From: Theropithecus gelada
Lineage: Eukaryota > Chordata > Mammalia > Primates > Cercopithecidae
Reading direction: 5' to 3'
Assembly (NCBI RefSeq): GCF_003255815.1
Contig: NC_037682.1
Coordinates: forward strand, 7,387,819 to 7,451,818
DNA length: 64,000 bases
Both the position numbers and the translations under genes were made by a program. This document shows, in pieces, positions 1-11,260 of the stretch; positions within the stretch are counted from its first letter, which is position 1, and every line of letters begins with the position of its first letter. A model generated the notes under the pieces. The model made no database searches and was not told the DNA's origin. It worked only from the letters and a program-made list of their open reading frames with translations.

Positions 1-1917
1 TGGAGATTTGGATCTGCAAGTCCAGATTCTCTGTGCTTGGCACGGCCCCTGCCTCTCTGCACCCCGGCCCTGCCTGCCCCTAGGAGCTCAGTCCAGGGCT
101 GGTCGGACTGGCCACCCAGGCTGTGGTCATGAAGACCTGCTGCACATCTACCCCTGAGGCACTGTGTACATCATGCCAAAGCCACCCCCTGCTCCAAGCA
201 GCCCTGCCCAGGGCATGGTTCTGAGCCTGTGATACCAGACAGCGTGTGCAGAAGCCTTGGGAAGGGAAGGAGGCCTCTGGGTCTGGGGAGGCACTGTGCA
301 GAAGGCGGAACTCCCCTGGGTTCCTGGAGTGCAAGCAGGATCTCGGCAGGTGGCGAAGCCAGGGAGGTCGGTAGACATGGGAACAGGCAGGGGACAGTAT
401 GTCCAGGGATAAGCAAGAGGCCAACAGGGCAGGGGAGAGGGCACACAAAGGCCATGGCAAGGGGGAGGGCAGGGCCTTGCAAACTGGGGGGCTTCAGAGC
501 CAAGGAGTGGGCGGGAGAGCAGGACTCAGGAGGCTCGGTCCAGGGCAGCGGCAGCCCAACTCCACTGGAGGCGCTACGGGGAGGAAGCCCAGGCAGAGGC
601 GACACTTGGGCAGGAAGAAGGGGAAGAGGGTGGGTGGGAGAAGGCTCAGGCTGTCGGGGACCAGGAGAAGGGTTATGAGTCCAGCCCCATGAGGGCTTCC
701 AGGCTTTGGGCCCGAGAGTCTGGAAGAACAGTGGCTCCAGCCAGAAGAGCTGTCTGCGGAGAGCAGCTCCAGGCAGCACTGACCTGGCCTGTGGACCCTG
801 CCTGGCCACTGGCCTCAGGCTCGAGATGGGGGCTCCTATCCGTTTCCGCTGGGCACTGTCCTTCTGGGAAGGGCTGCAGTGGACTCCCGGGCCTCGGCCC
901 CTGATCTCACTTGGTTCGAGCCTTCCTCAGGAAAGGCCGAGCAAGATAGCACGATAGCACGCGCACAGCAGGGTTGCCATGAGCACAGTCCTAAGGCCGT
1001 GACCCCCTCGCCTGCTCCCCACCCTCAGAGGCTGGGAGGGGCTGTGGCCTCTTCCAAAGTTGTCTCCAACAGGAAGCAGGGCACTGAAGACAAGGATGGG
1101 CCTAAGTGACCCTGAGTTCGCATCCTATGACTCCTTCAGAACAGACCCTGCCTGGATGGGAAAAGGGTCAATGCCCCACCACCAGGGAGTCAGGATGCTC
1201 TCTGAGAACTGGCAGGAGCTCCGAGGATGGGCCCCCCGTCCATGCCAGCACACCCACCCCTTCAGGACACATGCCAGCTCATGTCCACCAGCCACTGTTA
1301 AGGACATGTTTCCCGGCACATGGGACTCCCAGGGACACAGGAAACGGTGGACGGAGACTGTGGTGTTTCACACACAGCAGGGGCTTCATAAAAATCTCTT
1401 TAACTGAGAAAGACACAGTCCCTGCACTCAGCACTTGCAGACAGGAGGCCTGGGCCCCGGGCGGCCCTCGAGGCACAGGTTATGCACTGGGAGACCAGAG
1501 CGTGGAGAAAATCCCAAGGCCAGGGGCCTGCATCTCACCTGGGAGGTGGGCCGGGAAGGCGGGACTCTGGTTCTGCACCAGATTTTTGAGTTCTGGGACA
1601 TTCTGGTCCACAGAAGAGGATGAAAAAAAGCAAAAAAAAAAAAAAAAACCACACAAAATGCCAGTCTTCCGAAATGCCTGTCTTCTGAAATACCTGTCTT
1701 TGGGGCAGTGGAGGGTCAAATGAGTATGATCAGGTGCTGGTCAAGCGGAAGGCAGCGACAGGCAGATGCAGATGACAGGCAAAGCAATTCTAGCCTGTAG
1801 GGGTCACCCACCAGGAGCTGGGCATGGTCCTGGGAATGGGGGCCATGGGGCTTCAGCAGTAAGCCCCACTGAGCCCCAGACTTGCTTCCTAGGAGCCTGC
1901 AAAAATGGTGCCAGCTT

Positions 1918-2206
1918 GGCAGGGCGCAGTAGCTCATGCCTGTAATCCCAGCACTTTGGGAGGCCGAGGCAAGCGAATCATGAGGTCAAGAGTTCAAGAC
2001 CAGTCTGACCAACATGGTGAAACCCTATCTCTACTAAAAATACAAAAATTAGCCAGGCGTGGTGGCGTGCGCCTGTAGTTCCAGCTACTCAGGAGGCTGA
2101 GGCAGAAGAACCACCTGAACCCTGGAGATGGAGGCTGCAGTGAGCCAAGATTGCGCCACTGCACTCCAGCCTGGGTGACAGAGAGACTGTCTCAAAAAGA
2201 AAAAAA
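1918..2206 (+). mobile_element. Alu, full length
   Basis: Complete dimeric Alu with A-rich tail. A 22-bp direct repeat (aaaaatggtgccagcttggc...) flanks it at 1901-1922 and 2207-2228, giving exact insertion ends. Confidence 0.95.
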
Positions 2207-3029
2207 AAAAATGGTGCCAGCTTGGCAGAGGGAATGGCCACCTAGAAGCCAGGGAGTAGCCACTGCCACTTCTCAACTGGACATACAAAATCTCCAAGGG
2301 GGAAGCATGCTCGCTTCCCTGCCTGCGACAGCCGGGGAACCTGCCGGGTAGGCCCTTTCTCCTTCCCAGGGGCTCTGCTGTCCGTCCCCGCCTGGGAACA
2401 GCAGGAAGCAGGACCTGGGGCTCTGAGGCCATCTCTCCCCTCAGCAGCCACGCCTGGGCATGGCCACCGCATTCTTCCCAGCCCACAGCACTCCACTTTC
2501 TTCCTTAAAAAGAAAAAAATGTTTTTTAAATAAAATAAACAACCCCCCTCCCCCCAGCAAGAAACCAAACACGAGGTCAGGCCTGAGCACAGTCCTTGAA
2601 TGGAAGGCCCCCAAAGTGGCAATTTTAGGGTTTCCTGTCTATTCCCATGGGTCTGGCTGCCAAGGGAACTGGCAGGTTGGAAGAACTTGCCACTGGGGGC
2701 AGCTCCTGCCAGGGTGGCAAGCACAGGCGGGCATGGGGGCGGTGCAGCCTCCTGGGTTGGGTCACCTTGTCTCCAACACCGCTCCCTGATACTGGCAGAG
2801 TCTGGAGTGGCAGTGAGCCCAGAGCGTGTCCCTGCCCCCACCCAGGTCAGCAACCCTGAGATCCAGGGGAACTGGCTCCCAAGATCTACTCTGGAGCATC
2901 AGGAGAACCAAGTGGCCTCAACAGTCCCAGACGGAAGGACCCTAAGGATCCCAACACTTTTGGGCAAGGGCCATCTTGATCTTTGCTCTGGCCGTTGGAT
3001 GGGTGCCTGGGTTCCAAATGGCCCTTACC

Positions 3030-3095
3030 ACCTGGTCACAAAGTTGAAATGTCCAGTTTCCCCACTTGTAAAATGAGGATGTCAATGAGATGCTG
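3030..3095 (+). mobile_element. MIR fragment
   Basis: Contains the diagnostic 'agtttccccacttgtaaaatgagg' type tail of MIR; short and diverged. Confidence 0.55.
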
Positions 3096-5288
3096 AATCA
3101 CCACCATCACACTGGCCATTTGCAAAGCCTGGGCGGACACGGCAGAAGGGGGGCTCCTAAGATGCCAGGCTGGCCGTGCTGCCCACCGTGCCCTGCCTGC
3201 TGGGCCATGGGAGAGAGCCGCCAGAGCCCTGTTCCTCAGCGCCCCACAGCTCACGGACAGTCCGTGCTGGATCACACAGTGGCCGGTCTTGCCCGACCCT
3301 CTGTTCCACATTTGCTGTGTTCTTGGAGGATGGGGTCTTGGTGGATGGGGCCTGTGGCCAGGGCTGAGCTGAGCAGGGTGGTTGGGACTCCCCTGCTCAC
3401 AGACCAGCTTCAGGCACTGCATCGCTCTACTGTGGGCCCAGTGGGTAGAGCCTGCAGCCTGCCCTGCCAAAGCATCAAGGGCTCCTTGGCACAGAGGTGC
3501 TTGGTGCCTGCTCAGCCTTGGGAAGGAGTGGTCAGTCCCACCTTGGCACCCCTGCAGCTAGGGCAGCCCGCACCAGCTCCTGCTGCTCCTGGAGCAGGCC
3601 CAGCCCAACGCTGGGGGCAGAAGACAAGTGAGCAGCTGCAGCACTGAGCGCTGGGTGACAGGGAAGGAGTGGGTGCTGAGGGAGCACTTCCGGTCCCTTC
3701 TGGCACCTCATGGTTCAGAAGAAATGCAAAGTCCAGGCCATGCTCTGTGGCATGGGCTCTCTCAGGTGGCTCCTGCTCGGGGTCAGAGGCTGCAGCTGTG
3801 TGGACGGGAGGGAGTGACAAGTCAGAGGCCAACACACTCTTGCTGATGGTGAGGAAACCAAGGCTGGAGGAAGCTGGCTGGGCCACGTGCTCCAAGGCCC
3901 ACAGTGAGTTAGTGTCAAAGAAAATGTCCAAAGGCTGCCTGAGAAACGGCCTCCCACCACAGCACCCTCCATCTTCCCCTTGTCCCCTGTGAAAGAGCTG
4001 GGTGCAGGGCTCAGAGGACCCTGACATGTGCCCAGCCTCTGGCCTGGAGGCCCTCCCGCCCCTGACCAGGGGCTGCAGGAGGCGGGCAAGCCCCCTTCCC
4101 TGGAACCCAGGATGAGAGGCAGCCTTGGCCGGCAGCTGGCAGCCAGGAGCCATGGTTCCTGTGCCTGTTGTGCGACAGCGATGCTAAAGCTTTGCCACGC
4201 CAGGACGGTGAGAGCTGGCACGAAGGCTACAGGCTTGGCAGGTCTGGTGCGGCCACTCTGGGAACCGTCCCCTGGGAGATGAGCAAGCGTTCACCAGCCA
4301 GCGCAGCAGGGCTTGTGGCTATGGCCGAGGTGCTCCCTGTGGCATTTCCAGGAAACCTGACACCAAGGTGCCAGCAGCAGGAGGAAGTCCCCTGGGGCTT
4401 CTTAATGCTTCTCAATGACTCTCCCTGGGGCCAACAACATCCTCAGAGCTCAAGGACGGGGCCACAGACCAAATAGGAAAGACCAGCCCAAACCATCAGT
4501 CCAAGGCAAGCCCTGAGCAGTGGAGAGAAAAAGCCAGCTGGCCCGGCACACAGCCTGGGCTCCGGAACGTCGCGTCGGCCACAAAGCAGTTCCCTTGCGG
4601 GGATGCTCGGGAAGAGGCACTCTGGCGGCCTTGTCAAATGTCACGGCTTCTTCACAAATATGACATGAGCACCCACACCCTGCAATTTACTGCCGACATG
4701 GAGACCGTAATCTGCATCACGCTAGAATGCACCAAGAACAAACTTCCAGAACTCTGTGCCCTGTGGTTCCCAGGAGGGGGTTGTCCCCCATCACAAACAC
4801 GAGATGGCTCTAGAGTCAGAAAATTGCCCCTAACTGGGAACAGAGCTGCCAACATGTTAATACCAGAAAACCCACTTCTGCCAGCATAGACGTGGCCCTT
4901 TGCAGTAAGCAGCAAAGCAGAGAAGGGATATTATTGTTTTAGAAAAAAGCTGCGGACAAACATCTCATTTTTAGTATCTCAGTTGCAGCAAAGTAGAAAT
5001 AACGTGAATATAGCTCCATCCAGCAGCGGAAACTGACCTATGGGGAGCCGAAGGAGAGTAGGGAAGGGGCTTGGGAAAAAGGGGCAGGTGTGAGGGAGGC
5101 TGTGCGTCCTCAAGGGCAACACTGTGCTTTTGGTTCCTGCTATGTGTTCTGAGGCAAGAGCATATCCTGAAAGCAACAGCCAAGCCAACCCAAACCCACT
5201 AGCCTGAGCACTCAACCCCTCTGCCAAGCCCACCTGGGTGCAACCTAGGCACGGGGAGGAGATGCTGGCTGCGGAGCACGCCTGCACC

Positions 5289-5296
5289 TGACGTCA
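5289..5296. promoter_or_regulatory. Perfect cAMP-response element palindrome
   Basis: TGACGTCA, within unique intron 1 DNA that also has TAAT-core sites and two TAACGGCA copies (about 5426 and 5446). Single motifs are weak evidence; candidate intronic enhancer only. Confidence 0.4.
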
Positions 5297-8069
5297 CCGG
5301 GAACTTACTACTAGGAATTGATCGTGCATTAATAGGACACCTCATTCTGGGTTAACAGCCCAAATTCCCCTGCACAGATTCCAATCTGCATTGCTCACAC
5401 TCCCTTCAAATCCATTTATCCAGGTAACGGCAGGCGGGCGACTTAACGGCAAATAAGTGAAACCCATGCTCTGGAAAGGAAAGCAGATGAGAAACACACC
5501 CCAGAGACCCATTCCTGGGGAACGGTGGGGCTTCAAAGGCCCAGAGGGAGTGACTGCAAGAAAGATCATCTTGCTTTCAGGGAAAGGAGTCAGGAGAATG
5601 CTGCCACTGAAGTGGAAAGTTCTGGGTAAGGGACAAAGGCTGGAAGCAGCAGGGTTGCAGCTGGTGCCGCAGGAGTGGAGGAAGGAGGGAGGGAAAAAGC
5701 TTCCCGCTGCACTCCTTCCCCCAAAAATCAAGGGCAGGAAGTTCTGGCTGCAAAGAGTTAACAGGAACGAGGCAGCGGAGGAGCAGGGGCAGGGTCTGGG
5801 GAGACAGGGAAGCCAGAAAGGGGCAGGAAGGAGGAAACTCTCGGTGGGGAGGGACCAGGAAACAGCCAAGAAATCGGGAGGCTGCAAGAGGCACCCGGCT
5901 CCGACAATCTGCTGCTGGGGCTGCCACTGTCACTGGGGAGGGCAGAGGAACCTCCTGGGAGCGCCCAGGCAGGGCTCCTCAGCTAGGAGCCCAGATATTA
6001 ATTACACCAGGCCTCAGTGGTCATATCAAGCAAATGATGAAAATTACAAGACTGCTGGCTGCCGGGAAAGGGAGACAGCAGTTCCTTCAGGGCAAGGTCC
6101 AGACCACAGACCCTGAGAGTGAAGGGGCAGCCCCCTAAATTTACCAAGGTGGAAACCGAGGCAGGCCCAGTCAGGCTAAGGGACTGGCCTGGGTCCCATG
6201 TGGGCTTGTGGTAGAGGGAGAAGCCAGGTCTCCCATCCTCCAGATACACAATGCTGCCTTACGCTGCCTCCTTCTAGAAGAAGGTCGGGGAAAGGGACTG
6301 TTTCCTCGGATTCTATAGGGTGACAGAAGGGGAGGCCCCTGTACCAACTCAATGTGGCACTGTGCCTAACCACTCCCATTCCCTAGCCATTGGAACTCAG
6401 AGCTGTGATGCCAGCCCCAGCTCTCGGCCAAGCCACATCCCCAGGCACCAGCCATGGAGGGACTGCCAAGGTGGGCTACCTCAAGGTGTGAACAATTCCC
6501 AGAGGCACCCTGTCACGGGGACAAGCCACAGCCCCTCTCCCTGACTCTGACCTTGACCTTAGGGGTATGGGGAAGACAGGCTCCTGCATCTGATGGGACC
6601 CTGGAGTGGAGCTGCCCCTCGGGGCAGTAGCTTTGCCAGGGCAGCTCAATTCTCCATCCCAGCCAACAGGAAGGGGGCTGAGCCTTGTGAACTGTGACAG
6701 CCAATGGCCCCAGACAAGCGATGCCAGTCAGCCCACGCCGCAAAATGTGGACAGGGGTGAGAACAGTGGTGTGCAGGGGTGGGTGGAGGGGATAAAGCAC
6801 AGCAGAGAAACAGCACTGGCCTGTGTGGTCCAGAAACCTGAGGCCCCATTCCAGCTTTCTTCTGTGACGAGGACACGACTCCTCCCCTCCCTGAGCCTCA
6901 ATGACTTCAACTGCTAAAGGGGAGAATCCCATCTGCTGGGCCTGCCTCCCACAGTTGTCAAAAGGACAAAATGGAGTAAAAAGCACTCTGCAAATGGAAA
7001 AGTGTCGGGCAAACATGAGACATGGTCAGGATCACCATCGGGGCGGCGGGGGGTGCGCTCTGCCCCACTGGGTGTGCAAGACAAGGCATTATGCAAAGGG
7101 CGGCTTGCTCCCTAATGCCCCAGGCCTGGACCCCCACGTAGGGGTGGCCCATAGCCCTTCCCAGGCCTTAGCACACTGACATTCGGCGCTCGCAACTCCA
7201 GTCCATTTCACAGATGTGGGCAATTTGCGGAAGGCCATGCTGCTGATGGTGACCCAATGTGAAAACCTGGGCTGCCTGGCTCCGCCTCCTGCTGTCCTCC
7301 TAGAATCCTATCCAACCTTGTTTCTGCTCAGGACTGCCTGGGGCGTCACACAGTCCTGGTATTTCTTGAGCAACTACTACATGCAAGGCATGGCCTTGCC
7401 AGCTTCACAGGTTGGTTGAAGAATTGAGAGGACAGATGTCAAAACAGGTAAGTCAGTAATAACTCCTATCATTATTGCTATCATCGCCATCACTGCTGTG
7501 GATGGGAAAGGGGACAGGAAAAGAAGAACATCTCGTTTCTCCGGGTTCTGACACCTGCAGAGCCAAGGCGGCACCCCATCAGAAGCAATGCATTCTGGGG
7601 GGAAGAGTACACGAACGCAGACAGTTCCAGAAAAGGTCCCACCTCACACATTGCCGAACTCCATCCTGCAGGAGGGTCTCAAGGCTGCGGCCACCAAGGA
7701 GAGCCGTTTTGAGCCCTAGAGGCTGACTCCCCCATTTCCTCCCTCGTGGGTTTGTCATTTCTGAACTCATTTCTGCACTAACCGTCACTGCTCCCTGGAC
7801 AGCCCCCAGCTGACAGTCAGTCTGGTTCCTGTTTTGAGAAATCTGATTGCAAATATCTTAGAAAAAAAAGGCCCTAACGGCCTTTTCAGAATGCAGACCA
7901 ATTTTCCTCTCCCCGGCCTGACATTGAGTCAATCCAAACACCCAGTGAGCAGGGCATGGCAGAGGGGGCCGGTGAGGGCCATGGGCATGGCACCCCTGCA
8001 GCGTCAGCCCAGGCTTAGACAGACACTTCAAAGGCTGAGGGACATCACAGAGTCACAACTCTTATTTCA

Positions 8070-8145
8070 CGCCATCTACATTTCACAGACGAGAAGACTG
8101 AGGCCCAGTGAGGGAAGGGACTTGCCCACAGTCACAAGATAAGAC
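8070..8145 (-). mobile_element. MIR fragment
   Basis: Matches the MIR core in reverse orientation ('tttcacagacgagaagactgaggcccag...cttgcccacagtcaca'). Confidence 0.6.
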
Positions 8146-8319
8146 CACGGCAGTGTGGACAGGCCCCATTCCCAGCCTGCTGGGGCACCAGGAGGCTAAC
8201 TCTCAGGCATGCACGAGGAGTTGCCACACGACACAAAGAACTGTGGCGGGCACATCTGCTCCCTGGCGCAAGCCAGGGCAGCCAATGAAATGTAGAACCG
8301 GAAGTCTGAAGCCCTGATC

Positions 8320-8460
8320 TGTTGGCCAGGTGCCACCTGAGACTACCTGTGTGACTTGGGGCAGGTCACTCACCTCTGGAGCTTCAGTTTCCCCACCTGT
8401 TCCACAGGGACAAACCCACACCTGTCCTGGCCACCCCATTCGCTGCTGAGAGGCTCACAC
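8320..8460 (+). mobile_element. MIR fragment
   Basis: Contains 'gtgacttggggcaggtcactcacctctgg...cttcagtttccccacctgt', the conserved MIR core and tail. Confidence 0.65.
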
Positions 8461-9369
8461 AGTGGAGAGATACTCCATCAGCCATAAAGAGCTGGACAAA
8501 CCGCAGCAATCGTCCACATCCTGTGTACTTTTGCACCTACATCCTGAACAGTCTAAACTTTGATACCAGGTGTGATGTCAGTTGTCTTACAGGGGCGGCA
8601 GCTAGGGTCCAGCTGTTGCCAGTGTGCTGGGAGGGCCCCTGGTCAACAGCACCCACCGGGCACCATATGCAGTGCACGCCCGAGAAGGAATGTGGGGGAG
8701 AGGGCACGGGATGTTTCCCCCACCTGAGCGCGGTCCGAGGGGGAGGGCGCCCGCAGCACCCTAGGTCCTGCTCACCACGCCGCCCCGAAAGCACTCTCAA
8801 GCCCAACTACAGGATAGCGACTCCACCAGAGGGTGGGAGAAGAGTCCGGAAAACTGGCTGTCCCCCCACACCTCACACAAGTGTAGACTGGAGGGGAGAC
8901 GGGTGGGGGTAGTGGAAACCCCAAGGCGAGTGCCGTGAGCAGGGACAGCAAAAGGGTGGGTGACATCGTCAGGCGAGGTAAATGGTGGCCGGCGGAGGGG
9001 AGGGGACCCCACAGGGACCAAGGGCTGCTCGGAGGAGGATGAAGGGGCGCGCCGGGCCCCTGTGGGAGAAGGCGGGAGCTAGGGGCTGACAGCGACTGGA
9101 GCGGGGGGCCGGCGGAACGCGATAAGGAAGCAGCAGGGCGGCCGGGGAGACCGGAGCGGGCCCGGGGGCCGAAGGGGCAGAGGAGCTCCGGAGTTGGGGC
9201 GCTCCGGGCTCAGGCGCCCGGGGTCTGGGGCTTAGCGTCTGGACCCGCAGGCGCCACGGCCGGGCTGCTCCGGGCTCGGGGGCCGACAGAGGGTCGCGAG
9301 AGCCGGCCCCGGGGGTCCAAGTCGCGGGGTCGAGTGTGGGGCCAGGGTCTCGGAGTCGCGGCCGGGGTG

Positions 9370-9664
9370 CCCGCGGGGTCGGGCCGGGGCCGCGGGCGAC
9401 TTCTCCTCACCTGGGCTCGGGCAGCAGGATCTTCTTGCTGGCGCGCGCGGCCGGCGTGGCCTTGCTCTTCTCCATGGCCATCAGGTAGCTCACGTCGGCC
9501 AGCACCGCCTCCAGGTNCCCGCGGGGTCGGGCCGGGGCCGCGGGCGACTTCTCCTCACCTGGGCTCGGGCAGCAGGATCTTCTTGCTGGCGCGCGCGGCC
9601 GGCGTGGCCTTGCTCTTCTCCATGGCCATCAGGTAGCTCACGTCGGCCAGCACCGCCTCCAGGT
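9370..9664. repeat. Perfect 147-bp tandem duplication across a single N (likely assembly artefact)
   Basis: Bases 9370-9516 and 9518-9664 are identical over 147 bp with one N at 9517 between them. The repeated block contains the start of intron 1, the splice donor and 106 bases of GRK2 exon 1. A single N between identical ends is the signature of two contigs whose overlap was not merged. Confidence 0.92.
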
Positions 9665-9671
9665 CCGCCAT
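9559..9671 (-). CDS. GRK2: GRK2 coding exon 1 (residues 1-37)
   Basis: The exon reads ATG at 9671-9669, 37 complete codons plus two bases of codon 38, then the donor GTGAGG at 9558-9553. The peptide starts [19 protein letters not shown] and ends KKILLPEP. In the family this N-terminus includes the short amphipathic helix that docks on activated receptors, and it leads into the RGS-homology domain encoded by later exons. The start is chosen because it matches the known protein and lies in a strong context (gccaagATGG). A copy of 106 of these 113 bases sits immediately downstream at 9411-9516, which is almost certainly an assembly duplication. Confidence 0.95.
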
Positions 9672-9869
9672 CTTGGCGGCGGCGCTGCCTCCTCCCGCCG
9701 CCGCCGCCGCCGCCGCCGCCGCTCCCGCTCGCTCGGCGCTCGGCCCGGTCCGGCCGCGGCTCGGTCGGCCTGGGGCGCCGACGCCTCCCGCCTAGCCCCG
9801 CTCGGCGCCCGCGGCTCCGCTCGCCGCCGCTCACAGGCGGCGCCGCCCCATGGCGCCGGCTCGGGCCCG
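9672..9869 (-). other. GRK2: GRK2 5' untranslated region / core promoter DNA
   Basis: GC-rich DNA directly upstream of the GRK2 ATG on the minus strand. It includes a (CGG)9 run in the sense strand and several GC-rich blocks. The transcription start cannot be fixed by eye. The right limit is where the sequence becomes an inverted copy of intron 1 sequence, so true upstream DNA beyond 9870 is not reliably represented. Confidence 0.6.
9695..9721 (-). repeat. (CCG)9 / sense (CGG)9 trinucleotide repeat in GRK2 5' UTR
   Basis: Nine uninterrupted CCG units on the plus strand, i.e. CGG in GRK2 sense orientation. They lie 24-50 bases upstream of the start codon. Length is likely polymorphic. Confidence 0.9.
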
Positions 9870-9995
9870 GCCCAGGTGAGGAGAAGTCGCCCGCGGCCCC
9901 GGCCCGACCCCGCGGGCACCCCGGCCGCGACTCCGAGACCCTGGCCCCACACTCGACCCCGCGACTTGGACCCCCGGGGCCGGCTCTCGCGACCC
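9870..9995. repeat. 126-bp perfect inverted copy of 9291-9416 abutting the gap
   Basis: Reading 9870-9995 gives the reverse complement of 9416-9291 without a mismatch. It ends exactly at the first N. It carries a plus-strand copy of the exon 1 donor (CAGGTGAGG). This looks like a contig end placed in the wrong orientation rather than biology. Confidence 0.88.
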
Positions 9996-10290
9996 NNNNN
10001 NNNNNNNNNNNNNNNNNNNNNNNNNNNNNNNNNNNNNNNNNNNNNNNNNNNNNNNNNNNNNNNNNNNNNNNNNNNNNNNNNNNNNNNNNNNNNNNNNNNN
10101 NNNNNNNNNNNNNNNNNNNNNNNNNNNNNNNNNNNNNNNNNNNNNNNNNNNNNNNNNNNNNNNNNNNNNNNNNNNNNNNNNNNNNNNNNNNNNNNNNNNN
10201 NNNNNNNNNNNNNNNNNNNNNNNNNNNNNNNNNNNNNNNNNNNNNNNNNNNNNNNNNNNNNNNNNNNNNNNNNNNNNNNNNNNNNNNNNN
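9996..10290. other. Assembly gap (295 N)
   Basis: A continuous run of N in the GC-rich GRK2 promoter. Flanked on the left by an inverted duplicate and on the right by CCG-rich DNA. Predicted proteins that read across it are not real. Confidence 0.99.
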
Positions 10291-10419
10291 CGCCGCCGCC
10301 CGCGCGCCCGCGCCCCGGAGCCGCCGCCGCCTCCGGCCCCGCCTGCCGCGCACAGCGCCAGCGAGCCCGCAAGTGGCCGAGCCGGGCGGGCGATGGTGCC
10401 CCCTGGAGGCCGCGCGGAG

Positions 10420-11260
10420 TCTAACCCCGAACCAGACCTGCGACAGAGGGCTCAGATCCTGGCGGTGACCTCGGGTCTGGACGGAGACCCGGGTCTGGAA
10501 CAAGACAGGGACCCGGCACGGAAGACGATCCCAGACCCATTCCTTGACCACAACCTCGGGTCACATCTCTGAATCCCAGGCTCTCCAGTCAGGCCGTGGT
10601 CCTGACAACAGACATGATCACAAGGAACCTGGACGCTCACCAAGACGGGATGGTGTTCAGACCTCTGAACTTTCATCTCAGACCCTGGCTATAACCCCAG
10701 ACTCCCTGACCTTTGACGCAGTCCACGACCTGACACCAGACTCCAAACAGGACCCCAGGCTCAAACCTTTGCCCACCACCTCAGACTCTAACCATGACCT
10801 CAGATCACAGCCCTGGGTCTCCAACGCCATACCCAGACTGTGACACTCACCCCGGACCCTAACAGTTCCCCAGATCCAGATTTTGGACCATGACCTCGAT
10901 CTCATCCTGGTTACTGACCCCAACCTTGACTCTGACCCTAGGCCACTACCATGACCCTGCATCCTAGACTTGGGGTCAGGGCTCAGACCTAGATTGGACT
11001 ATCAACTCCAGACCACTGTCCTAGGCTCAACACCCAGAACTGTGGACACAGACTCAGGACTAGGACATCTAACCTGGGACCCACATTGGACCCAGAATCC
11101 TGAGTAGGTCACCCAGAACCTGGGACCTGACAACTGCAGTCCAATTACAGCCTTCCCCCATCCCCGATCCCACCCTCCCACTCTAGAACCAATCCTGGCC
11201 CCTGCAGGCCCACTCTGGACCAAGTACCCTGCACCCAACCCCACCCCCTAACAGGCTCGT
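10420..11260. repeat. Degenerate GACC/CAGACTC-rich repeat field
   Basis: Dozens of imperfect repeats built from words such as gaccc, gacctc, cagactc, ccagac and tgaccc, with no constant period. It looks like an old, heavily diverged minisatellite. It begins at the edge of the GRK2 CpG island. Long open frames here are a by-product of the composition. Confidence 0.6.

Larger units (their letters stand above)
1..9369 (-). other. GRK2: GRK2 intron 1 sequence, largely unique
   Basis: GC-rich, repeat-poor for a primate intron. I see one full Alu (1918-2206), MIR-type remnants near 3030-3095, 8070-8145 and 8320-8460, and otherwise no gene. The many open frames here have no family resemblance and reflect high GC. 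A perfect CRE palindrome lies at 5289-5296. The rightmost part (from about 8.7 kb) merges into the CpG island. Confidence 0.75.
1..9671 (-). other. GRK2: GRK2 gene, 5' end (exon 1 and most of intron 1)
   Basis: GRK2 (beta-adrenergic receptor kinase 1, ADRBK1) is the cytosolic AGC-family kinase that phosphorylates agonist-occupied G-protein-coupled receptors and is recruited to membranes by G-beta-gamma. Only coding exon 1 is in the window. It is recognised from 37 residues beginning [19 protein letters not shown]. Transcription runs right to left. I looked for exon 2 (expected to begin SIRSVMQKYLEDRG) on the minus strand of 1-9500 and found nothing, so the left 9.5 kb is taken as intron 1. 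The gene lies head-to-tail downstream of KDM2A, the same order and relative orientation as in human 11q13.2. Confidence 0.93.
9000..10440 (-). promoter_or_regulatory. GRK2: CpG-island promoter of GRK2
   Basis: CpG dinucleotides are very dense from about 9.0 to 10.44 kb, unlike the flanks, and the island spans exon 1. No TATA box is evident. The start codon region forms a palindrome-like YY1 element (AAGATGGCGG on the minus strand, 9674-9665). Architecture fits a broad housekeeping-type promoter. About 295 bases are missing and part of the rest is duplicated or inverted, so motif positions upstream of 9870 should not be trusted. Confidence 0.8.

Noticed and set aside
171..809. 212-residue minus frame and other long frames in GRK2 intron 1
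   Set aside because: Proline-, serine- and glycine-rich with no family match; expected by chance in stop-poor GC-rich DNA. It does not contain GRK2 exon 2 residues.
9334..9636. Plus-strand open frame over GRK2 exon 1 copies
   Set aside because: Antisense shadow of a duplicated GC-rich segment.
9490..10551. A 353-residue minus-strand open frame across the N gap
   Set aside because: It reads through 295 Ns and through duplicated and inverted contig ends; not a gene.
10544..10843. Plus-strand frame in the GACC-rich field
   Set aside because: Created by repetitive composition.
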